This document shows, piece by piece, positions 1-6,775 of a stretch of 64,000 nt of DNA; the stretch's first letter is position 1, and each line of letters starts with the position of its first letter. Under the pieces are notes generated by a model that did no database searches, was not told the DNA's origin, and saw only the letters and a program-made list of their open reading frames with translations. The position numbers and the translations under genes were made by a program. This stretch comes from Desulfuromonadaceae bacterium (GTDB lineage Bacteria; Desulfobacterota; Desulfuromonadia; Geobacterales; Pseudopelobacteraceae): positions 186,001-250,000 of the forward strand of contig JAQTQX010000002.1 in NCBI GenBank assembly GCA_028712075.1. Direction: 5' to 3'.

Positions 1-144
1 AACGTGGTTCTGCAGGTGATCGAGAGGATAAGAGCGGAGGGAGCGCATGAGCAAAGGGCTGTTTCCCAATTCCAAATCAAAGCATCTATCTTCGTTGGCC
101 TGGTTGAAGGTGTGCAGGTATGCGCGTTCGGTCCAGGCTACTTG
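1..144 (-). other. Open reading stretch at window edge, possible partial gene
   Basis: Downstream of the SCP2 stop codon, one minus-strand frame stays open to the window edge. Its amino-acid composition looks protein-like (it reads VAWTERAYLHTFNQ near its start). It overlaps the last codons of the SCP2 gene in another frame, and I see no ATG, GTG or TTG with a ribosome binding site at its beginning. It could be the start of a coupled gene with an unusual start, the tail of a frameshifted gene, or chance. I do not recognise a family. Confidence 0.2.
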
Positions 145-443
145 CCGACTGCGGTGAGGAGTTGCTGCAATAGTTGCGGGGCATTTGATTTGATGGATCC
201 ATTCATAAAATCCATTATTCCAGGGCGGTAGCCGTCATTCAAAATCCTGCTGAACATCTTCGCGCTGGTTTTGCAGACGCAATCGGCCTCTTCTACGGTT
301 TTACCCTCCTCAATCCGGCAGCTATCAGCGTCCAGCGTCAGAGTTTTTTTGATATCGTCGACTGAGAAGTAGAATGTTGTCGGGATGGTGAAGACCCCTT
401 TTTGATACTGTTCCTGCATTGCGGTGAAAATTTCTTCCTGCAT
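138..443 (-). CDS. SCP2 sterol-binding domain protein
   Basis: A 101-residue protein made of little more than one SCP2 (sterol carrier protein 2) domain. The family forms a hydrophobic tunnel that holds acyl chains or other lipids and is thought to present them to enzymes. The centre and C-terminus show the usual pattern: a strand with DADSC, a KTSAKMFSRI helix, then a Gly-containing turn (NGSIKSN) and a final Leu-rich helix. The start is the ATG at 443 because GAGGAG precedes it by seven bases; an upstream in-frame TTG lacks such a site. A terminator separates it from the lipase gene upstream, so it probably has its own promoter. Its position beside fadL and a lipase suggests intracellular fatty-acid handling (inference). 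Confidence 0.75.
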   Translation of the reverse strand: MQEEIFTAMQEQYQKGVFTIPTTFYFSVDDIKKTLTLDADSCRIEEGKTVEEADCVCKTSAKMFSRILNDGYRPGIMDFMNGSIKSNAPQLLQQLLTAVGK

Positions 444-474
444 CTGATTTCTCCTCGTACTTGTTAATAGATTT

Positions 475-506
475 TTAAACAAAAGGCGGAGCCGAAGCCC
501 CGCCTT
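475..506 (-). terminator. Rho-independent terminator after the lipase gene
   Basis: On the minus strand a ten-base-pair stem (arms 497-506 and 483-492, one G-U pair) closes on a TTCG tetraloop and is followed by a T-rich run (TTTTGTTTAAAAAT). It sits 25 bases past the lipase stop codon, so it should end the transcript that starts at fadL. Confidence 0.8.
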
Positions 507-530
507 CCGATTTACACAATGTCTTGCAGC

Positions 531-2981
531 CTAGTACCCAAGTATTTTTACTATGGGAGGAAGCAGAATCTCCTGCTCCAACGAAGGAGCGTTGTTCAGG
601 CTTTTTGCCAATGGGCCTGCTGTCGTAGGATCGATAACCACACCTTTCAGCAGGAAGGCCACCATTTGAGTCTGGGCAAGCAACGTATTTGCCGCCGGGC
701 TGTTATCGACCAGGAAGCTGTGCGCTATACTGGCTTGGTTGAACTGAAAATACCCTTCCGAAGGAGAAGTGCCTGCCGTACCCTGAGCCCTCGCAAAATC
801 GGTTTTTGATGTTGGAGCGCCATCAACCACCCCTCCCGTACGAGTGAGCATGAATGGAGCCGGAAGCGTGCCGTCAAGATATTTTAATTGACTAAACCCT
901 GGCGCCACTGCAAGGGCGGCGGTTGTGTTCAGAATTCCGCGTCCACCCAGAGCATTGCCGAAATAGCGGGTATTGTCATTGGGGATGGATGAGTCGCCAA
1001 CCGCCTCCTGGATTACAAGACGCCCTGAGAGACGGGAGGGCAGACCTGATTGCACAGGAGACGTCATGGTTGCCGGATCAACCGGATCGATAACACTCTG
1101 TGTTACCTGGAAGAAATTGTGGTAAGTCGGTGAGTCCTTCACAATACCTGCGGAGGCCGCCAAACCGGCAACTATGGGGGGACCATAGGTGGGGCTATTC
1201 TGTAGCAGGTAGGCGAGGCGGCCGCCGGGAACACTGAGGAAGCCTTTCATGTCGGTGGCTGCCGGGGTCGCGCCATTGCCGGTATTTCCTGCCAGGTAGT
1301 AAGCTCCGACAATCGAGCCGAGGCTGATGCCGACATATTTTGGCTTGACGGTAGTCCGGTTGGGAGCATCCTCTGCCAATCCGGCAAAACCGCCGTAAGC
1401 CAAGGTTATATCAAGACGATTCAGGTTGAATGCAGCCTGCTGCACATTTGAACGTCCGGCAAGCGGTGCGCCAATTGCCATGAAATCCATCCCCCAATAG
1501 GCCTGACTGTGCGCAATCCCAGTGGCGGGATTTATGGCAGCCAGAGCACCGTGAAGGGGAAGATCTATGGCAACCACTGCATAGCCTGCTTCAGTCAGTT
1601 TGCCGGCAACTTCAGTAACCCGTTCCTTCTTACTGTTGATGCCGTGCTGGAAAATAACCAGCGGCCAGCCCCCAGTCGGAGCGGCACCGGTTGGCACGAT
1701 GTACACAAAAGGAACAGTGGTTGTCGTGTGATAATATCCGGTCAAAGCGCCCGTACCGTCCCGGAACGACTGTGTAACACCGGCCGCAGGATTATAGGCT
1801 GGCATTCCGCCTAGCGAGATGCCAGTTAGATCCATGCTGGCAGCGTTGGCTTTTTTCACAACCGGGTCTATCGAAAGCTGGGCGCTGTTGATGGTCCCCT
1901 TAATTACTTTGCTGACAGTCGTCGGTACTGCTGTTGTTGAACCCGCTTCAGTCCAGAAATCGGCAGCCGTAACGGTGGTTGGTGTTCCAATACTGTTTGC
2001 CCAGGTTTTGGCTGATGGTTGTCCAGTTACGGTTGTACCAGCTGCAAATGCCCGCAAGGCGCTTTCAACCGGAACCATATTTGAAGTCACAAGATCCGGT
2101 AGAACAACCGTACCACCAGGGCCAGTAGCAACCTTCGGAACGAATCCCGCTACGGTGGTAATAAAACGCCCCATCAGGGCTATGTCGTCACGGCTTTCAA
2201 TTTTTGTTGCTGCTTTTTGAGTAATCAGGTCATCCATAACTTTGGCATAGCCCGACATTGCGATATTTGAGCCGCTCATTATGTTGCCGCGGGCTATTTC
2301 AAGCTTCGCAACGGATCCGACAAGCGGAAACTTGGACTTAAGAATATCAAAATACTTTGTACTACAGATCGGTTTACCGGTAGCTGCGTCAAGCACCTTG
2401 TTAGTTACGACGTAGAGATACCGGGTTGCCGGGGAAAGGGGGAAGTTCGGGAACAAAAAGAGATCTGTGCCTCCGGGTGTGTACTGATATTTAAACATAC
2501 CGGATACATCAGAAAAGGTGAGAGTGTTGTTTTCGTATGGCGATGGGCTGGGATCGCCAGCAGTCTGAAATACCTTGATGCTTGTGCTTGTTACGGAGGC
2601 TGGATCAACCGGGCTGGAAAATCTGATGTATATCGGCGCATTCACCCCTGATACTGCACCGGAGCCGCCAACTTCATAGTTATTGACATAAGCCAGGGCA
2701 TCAAGCGGAGTCATCGAACTGTTGGCTGATCGGGCAACTTCGCTGCCTGTCAACCCTTTGAGCGGATCTATACCTGTTAGCGGATCTTTTGAAAGAGCTG
2801 TAACCAAAACGTTTGGGAGAGGAACTTCAGACGCTGCCGGATTATCCAGATCTATGTTGAATACCGCCGCGTTGCCGGTGATGTTACTGGGACTGTTTAA
2901 ACCAGACGGATCCGTGCCGGAGCAACCTGTGACCAAAATGAAGCTAAGAAACAATAGAAGTCGTAAAAGACGTGTATTCAT
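531..2981 (-). CDS. VolA-like surface lipoprotein lipase/lysophospholipase
   Basis: An 816-residue lipoprotein lipase. Residues 1-20 form a lipoprotein signal ending in the lipobox LVTGC (Cys20); Ser follows the Cys rather than Asp, which favours the outer membrane. The N-terminal half resembles the bacterial virulence-factor lipase N domain, with an Ig-like segment near 110-210 (PIYIRFSSPVDPAS). The alpha/beta-hydrolase half begins near 435 with the oxyanion motif FQHG; the nucleophile elbow GISLG is at 551-555 (Ser553) and a likely catalytic His lies near the end (SIAHSF). A second GISLG occurs near 387, outside the fold, and is probably not catalytic. The closest recognised type is VolA/Pla-1, a surface lysophospholipase that frees fatty acids for FadL. 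Start ATG follows AGAGAGGT. It lies 85 bp downstream of fadL. Confidence 0.8.
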   Translation of the reverse strand: MNTRLLRLLLFLSFILVTGCSGTDPSGLNSPSNITGNAAVFNIDLDNPAASEVPLPNVLVTALSKDPLTGIDPLKGLTGSEVARSANSSMTPLDALAYVNNYEVGGSGAVSGVNAPIYIRFSSPVDPASVTSTSIKVFQTAGDPSPSPYENNTLTFSDVSGMFKYQYTPGGTDLFLFPNFPLSPATRYLYVVTNKVLDAATGKPICSTKYFDILKSKFPLVGSVAKLEIARGNIMSGSNIAMSGYAKVMDDLITQKAATKIESRDDIALMGRFITTVAGFVPKVATGPGGTVVLPDLVTSNMVPVESALRAFAAGTTVTGQPSAKTWANSIGTPTTVTAADFWTEAGSTTAVPTTVSKVIKGTINSAQLSIDPVVKKANAASMDLTGISLGGMPAYNPAAGVTQSFRDGTGALTGYYHTTTTVPFVYIVPTGAAPTGGWPLVIFQHGINSKKERVTEVAGKLTEAGYAVVAIDLPLHGALAAINPATGIAHSQAYWGMDFMAIGAPLAGRSNVQQAAFNLNRLDITLAYGGFAGLAEDAPNRTTVKPKYVGISLGSIVGAYYLAGNTGNGATPAATDMKGFLSVPGGRLAYLLQNSPTYGPPIVAGLAASAGIVKDSPTYHNFFQVTQSVIDPVDPATMTSPVQSGLPSRLSGRLVIQEAVGDSSIPNDNTRYFGNALGGRGILNTTAALAVAPGFSQLKYLDGTLPAPFMLTRTGGVVDGAPTSKTDFARAQGTAGTSPSEGYFQFNQASIAHSFLVDNSPAANTLLAQTQMVAFLLKGVVIDPTTAGPLAKSLNNAPSLEQEILLPPIVKILGY

Positions 2982-3066
2982 GGCATTACCTCTCTTGATT
3001 CAAATGTAATAATCAGGTTGTAAGTTAGGAATATAGCCTCTGCCAATCTACGATCAAAAGATCTCG

Positions 3067-4425
3067 TTAAAACTTGACGGTAATTGAACCGCCGAAAAGA
3101 TGCACATCACTCTTGAATGTGCCGTTTTCACCGAGAAGCGTAGTCATATCCTGATTATTGACCGTTCGATCCACAAAGTGAGTCCACATATAGGCAAGAT
3201 CAAGTGAGAAATGTTCGTTGTGAAACCCTTGTCCGATGCTGAAACTGTGACGATCGGCATCGGGAAGTAATGGTCCGAGAGTAGAATCAGGAACAGGGTT
3301 TTGGTCAAACATGTATCCGGCTCTGAGATCAATATTTTTCGTTAGAGCATATTGACTCCCTACTTTGTAGCACCAGACATCTTTCCAGTTTAGAGCTTTT
3401 GGGTTGTCAGGTGGGGCGTTGTTTAAGTTGGCAAACTGAGGGCTGTCAAAATGGAACCCTAACGATTTCATTGAGCTCCAGCCGGTTCGTTCAGCATCAA
3501 ATTCCAGTGTAAGCGCATCGGTCGGTTGCCAGGCAACACCGAGCGCAAGGCTGTCAGGGAGTGTAATCGTGCTTGAGACACCGGAAACGGCACGCATTTG
3601 AGAATACGTCGAAGTAGCACTGGTTGTCATCCCGATTGTTGAAAAGCCGGTGGGAGTAGTAACAAGAATGTTTGCATCACCTTTGATCTTAAGTTTAATC
3701 TCACTTCGGTAGGCAACGCCAAAGGAGATGCTTGGGATCGGTTTCCATTTCAAGCCGACGTTCCAGCCGACATCGGTAGCGGTGCCGTCAAGCCCCAGTG
3801 GTCCTCTCTCATAGGCCGAATTGGGAGTGTCTGGATCTATTGAGTAGGATGTTTTTTGCAGAGTGACTATTGCGTGTGTTACATCAAGACCGGCGGCTAC
3901 GGCAAGATTCATCTCGTCAAAACGGTAGGCAACGGTTGGTTGAACATTGATCGGCTTTACGGCGATATTGGTAATCTGGCTACGAAAAGCGCTGCTATTA
4001 TCCCAGCTTTTTGCCAAAGGGTATATGGCATTTACTGAAAGACCTACTGAAATGGGCATGCCTTCAAAGGAATGGGTTGCATAAAAAGCCGGGGCGATGA
4101 AAATATCATTCTTGGAGTTTTCGCGTACGCTTGTCGTACCAACACCAGTTGGAGCGGTGCCGCTGAGAGGTGCCGTGCCGGTAAATTCGGTAGACGGCAC
4201 ATAAATCGTCGTAGAACCGAGATTGACTTGAGTTCCTTTGAGGAACGCAATACCGGCAGGGTTGTAAAACAGGGCGGAAGGGTCGTCCGCCTGTGCGGTA
4301 AAGGCATTTCCCATAGCCATCGCCTTTGCACCCTGCTCGTTAACTTTTAGTCCTGCCGCTCCTGCCAGTGTAGTCACCCCTGTCATCGTCGCCAGTACAC
4401 ACGCAAGAATTAATTTGTTTCTCAT
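3067..4425 (-). CDS. fadL: Outer-membrane long-chain fatty acid transporter FadL
   Basis: A 452-residue OMPP1/FadL/TodX-family beta-barrel that takes long-chain fatty acids or similar hydrophobic compounds across the outer membrane. The signal peptide is 1-23, with probable cleavage after AGA. The family signature follows: a plug-like start (GLKVNEQGAKAMAMGNAFTA), then FYNPAGI with the conserved NPA. Many amphipathic strands follow, and the protein ends in Phe (SITVKF), the usual outer-membrane insertion signal. AAAGGAG lies 8 bases before the ATG. The stop of a 56-codon ribbon-helix-helix gene lies just upstream, so the two are cotranscribed. Downstream comes the surface lipase. The lipase should release fatty acids outside, FadL imports them, and the divergent operon activates and oxidises them. 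Confidence 0.92.
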   Translation of the reverse strand: MRNKLILACVLATMTGVTTLAGAAGLKVNEQGAKAMAMGNAFTAQADDPSALFYNPAGIAFLKGTQVNLGSTTIYVPSTEFTGTAPLSGTAPTGVGTTSVRENSKNDIFIAPAFYATHSFEGMPISVGLSVNAIYPLAKSWDNSSAFRSQITNIAVKPINVQPTVAYRFDEMNLAVAAGLDVTHAIVTLQKTSYSIDPDTPNSAYERGPLGLDGTATDVGWNVGLKWKPIPSISFGVAYRSEIKLKIKGDANILVTTPTGFSTIGMTTSATSTYSQMRAVSGVSSTITLPDSLALGVAWQPTDALTLEFDAERTGWSSMKSLGFHFDSPQFANLNNAPPDNPKALNWKDVWCYKVGSQYALTKNIDLRAGYMFDQNPVPDSTLGPLLPDADRHSFSIGQGFHNEHFSLDLAYMWTHFVDRTVNNQDMTTLLGENGTFKSDVHLFGGSITVKF

Positions 4426-4438
4426 GTCATAACTCCTT

Positions 4439-4609
4439 TCAGTATGAGTGTTCCGTGTTTCGCTGCAGGTAATTCTTCAGGACATCCCTCATGACTTCAG
4501 ATACGCGTGTACCGCTTTGTTGGGCGCAGCTCTTAATCACCCCCCATTCATGGCTGTTGACTCTCATGGATAGTACATGGTTGCGGAGATTTTTAGTATT
4601 CTGTTTCAT
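4439..4609 (-). CDS. Small ribbon-helix-helix DNA-binding protein
   Basis: A 56-residue protein with the look of an Arc/CopG-type ribbon-helix-helix regulator: a short basic strand (HVLSMRVNS), then two helices separated by a SGTRVSEVM turn. Proteins of this fold bind DNA as dimers through the strand. The ATG at 4609 is preceded by AAGGA about 11 bases upstream; an internal ATG at codon 15 is an alternative. It is the first gene of the fadL-lipase operon and its stop ends 13 bases before the fadL start. The natural inference is a local regulator of the divergent fatty-acid promoters, acting on the inverted repeats at 4673-4690 and 4865-4888. No direct evidence links protein and site. Confidence 0.7.
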   Translation of the reverse strand: MKQNTKNLRNHVLSMRVNSHEWGVIKSCAQQSGTRVSEVMRDVLKNYLQRNTEHSY

Positions 4610-4660
4610 AGCGCTGTTAAATCCTTATCTATGCAATATTTTAAAACGGTATTTTTAATC

Positions 4661-4690
4661 AAGCTATTACACCTTAACGCTTGTGTCAAG
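4661..4690 (-). promoter_or_regulatory. Promoter and operator of the RHH-fadL-lipase operon
   Basis: On the minus strand a perfect -35 TTGACA (4689-4684) is followed after 17 bases by TAGCTT (4666-4661). An inverted repeat CTTGAC-N6-GTTAAG covers 4690-4673 and overlaps the -35. The expected transcript begins near 4653, about 44 bases before the small regulator's start codon. The same -35, spacing, -10 and repeat recur in the divergent promoter at 4865-4897. Confidence 0.65.
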
Positions 4691-4864
4691 AACAAAAGTG
4701 CCCGATGAGTAAAAATGTATTTGCCTCTGTATATACCTTTAATTGCATTGATTTCCCGGAGTTATGTCGATTTTTCGCGTGCTCGTACCGGGGGAGATTC
4801 AATCATTACGTGGTGCCTCATATTTTTTTCAACCATTGGTATAAAGCCAAAATAGAATAAAATT

Positions 4865-4897
4865 ATACTTGACATGAACGTTAAGTATGTATAGCTT
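4865..4897 (+). promoter_or_regulatory. Promoter and operator of the beta-oxidation operon
   Basis: A perfect -35 TTGACA (4869-4874) is followed after 17 bases by TAGCTT (4892-4897). A near-perfect inverted repeat with 9-base arms (ATACTTGAC at 4865-4873, GTTAAGTAT at 4880-4888, one mismatch) covers the -35. The core CTTGACA....CGTTAAG is shared with the divergent fadL promoter. A transcript beginning near 4904 would leave a leader of about 27 bases before the acyl-CoA synthetase start. Confidence 0.65.
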
Positions 4898-4930
4898 TGT
4901 ATGAAAGCAAATTCTGCGGAGGTGTCACCC

Positions 4931-6742
4931 ATGAGTGCCAACACGTATCGTTCTGTGCCAGATATGCTCAGAAGCAACGCGACAGAATTTAAAAACAGGT
5001 TGGCTCTCAAATATCGTAAGCAGGGTGTCTTTGTAACGCTCACCTATGCGGCGTATTACGAACGGGTGCTGATGGTAGCCAGGGGGCTTGCAAAAATGCG
5101 GGTCAAACCGGGCGACCGGATTGCAATTCTCTCGGAAAACCGTGCCGGTTGGGTTATTGCAGATATGGGCATCCTTTGTACCGGCAGCGCCACCGTGCCG
5201 ATTTATCCGACCAATACGCCGGAACAGATCGAGTACATGATTAACCATTCCGGAGCGAGAATCATCTTCGTCTCCGGAAAATTCCAGTACACCAAACTGT
5301 TGAAGGTCCGTGAAGCAATACCGGGACTGGAGCTGGTAGTCTCCTTTGAGCGTTTTCTTGGTGACCCATCCCTGCCGGTGACAACTTTTTACCAGCTTTC
5401 CGAAATAGATTCTCCTATTACTGATGACGAAAAAACCGACATCGAGGCGGGGATCGACCAGATCGCTCCAAATGACATGCTGACGCTTATTTATACGTCA
5501 GGTACCACCGGGGTACCGAAAGGGGTTGTGCTGTCCCACCGTAATATCCTGATCAACACGCAGTACCTGACCGAACAGAGCGGTGCCGTTACCAAGGACG
5601 ATGTCCTGTTGAGCTTCCTCCCGCTCAGCCACATTCTGGAGCGCACCGCCGGTTATTATACAACCATCCGTAACGGGGCCCTGTTGGCATTCGCCGACAG
5701 CATCGAAAAAGTGCCAGAGAATATGTTTGAAATCAGGCCGACTGTCATGGTCAGTGTGCCCCGTCTGTTTGAAAAGATTTTTCACCGGATTTTTGAAAAT
5801 GCCCATCAGATGCCGGCACTTAAAAGATCCCTTTTTCACTGGGGAGTCGATGTCGGCAAGAAATATGTAGAAGCTACCTACATTAAAAAACAGCCGTCAG
5901 CGCTGCTCAATTTCAAATATGCCATTGCCGACCGCCTTATCTTCAGTAAAATCAGGGCAAAGTTCGGTGGTAATATGAAACTGTTCTGCTCTGGCGGTGC
6001 CCCGCTGGACAAGAGTATCAACGAATTTTTCTGGGTTCTCGGTATTCCTATATTTGAGGGGTACGGTCTGACTGAAACGAGCCCGGCGCTTTGTTTTAAC
6101 AGCTTTGAACATATCCGGTTCGGTTCGGTCGGCTTTCCCCTGAAAGAGACCGAATTCAGAATTGCGGGTGATGGCGAAATTCTGGTGAAAGGGCCGCAGG
6201 TGATGTGCGGGTATTACAATGACCCCACCTCAACCACGGAGGCGATTCAGGATGGCTGGTTCAAAACGGGAGATATCGGACATATCGAGGACGGTTATAT
6301 TTTCATCACTGATCGAAAAAAGGAGCTGATTATTACAGCGGGGGGTAAAAACATTGCGCCGCAACCGATTGAGAACGAATTGAAAATGGATAAATATGTC
6401 AGTTCCGCCTTTGTTTACGGAGATCGCAAGCCGTACCTGACCGCCCTGATTGTGCCTAATCTGGAACGGCTGCTGGAATTTGCCAAAGAGAAGCATATCC
6501 ATTATTACGAACTGGATGATCTGGTCATGCACGAACCGGTGCAAAAACTCTTCTCACAGCGGCTTGCCGACATTAACAGTCGCCTTGCGCCTTACGAAAC
6601 CATCAAGAAGTTTGTCCTGCTGGCCCACGATTTTTCCATCGAGGGGGGCGAACTGACACCGACATTGAAGCTGAGGCGTAAAGTTATTTACGAAAAATAC
6701 AAGCACAGAATTGAAGACATGTACACTGATCATAACAATTAA
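4931..6742 (+). CDS. Long-chain acyl-CoA synthetase (AMP-forming)
   Basis: A 603-residue ANL-superfamily adenylate-forming enzyme of the long-chain type (FAA1/FadD15-like). It activates imported fatty acids to acyl-CoA through an acyl-AMP intermediate. The phosphate-binding loop YTSGTTGVPKG is near residues 188-198, followed by GYGLTETSP and the hinge region with GWFKTGDIG and DRKKELIITAGGKN. The ATG at 4931 is chosen because GGAGGTG lies six bases upstream; an in-frame ATG 30 bases earlier has no such site. It is the first gene of the beta-oxidation operon and is read from the promoter at 4865-4897. Its length is normal for the family, and its location should be cytoplasmic or at the inner face of the membrane. 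Confidence 0.9.
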   Translation: MSANTYRSVPDMLRSNATEFKNRLALKYRKQGVFVTLTYAAYYERVLMVARGLAKMRVKPGDRIAILSENRAGWVIADMGILCTGSATVPIYPTNTPEQIEYMINHSGARIIFVSGKFQYTKLLKVREAIPGLELVVSFERFLGDPSLPVTTFYQLSEIDSPITDDEKTDIEAGIDQIAPNDMLTLIYTSGTTGVPKGVVLSHRNILINTQYLTEQSGAVTKDDVLLSFLPLSHILERTAGYYTTIRNGALLAFADSIEKVPENMFEIRPTVMVSVPRLFEKIFHRIFENAHQMPALKRSLFHWGVDVGKKYVEATYIKKQPSALLNFKYAIADRLIFSKIRAKFGGNMKLFCSGGAPLDKSINEFFWVLGIPIFEGYGLTETSPALCFNSFEHIRFGSVGFPLKETEFRIAGDGEILVKGPQVMCGYYNDPTSTTEAIQDGWFKTGDIGHIEDGYIFITDRKKELIITAGGKNIAPQPIENELKMDKYVSSAFVYGDRKPYLTALIVPNLERLLEFAKEKHIHYYELDDLVMHEPVQKLFSQRLADINSRLAPYETIKKFVLLAHDFSIEGGELTPTLKLRRKVIYEKYKHRIEDMYTDHNN

Positions 6743-6775
6743 CAGAGTAATGCGTATCAACAGGGAGGAATCATA

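Noticed and set aside
1819-2220. Open frames on the plus strand inside the lipase gene
   Set aside because: They read antisense to a coherent lipoprotein lipase and have no start signals.
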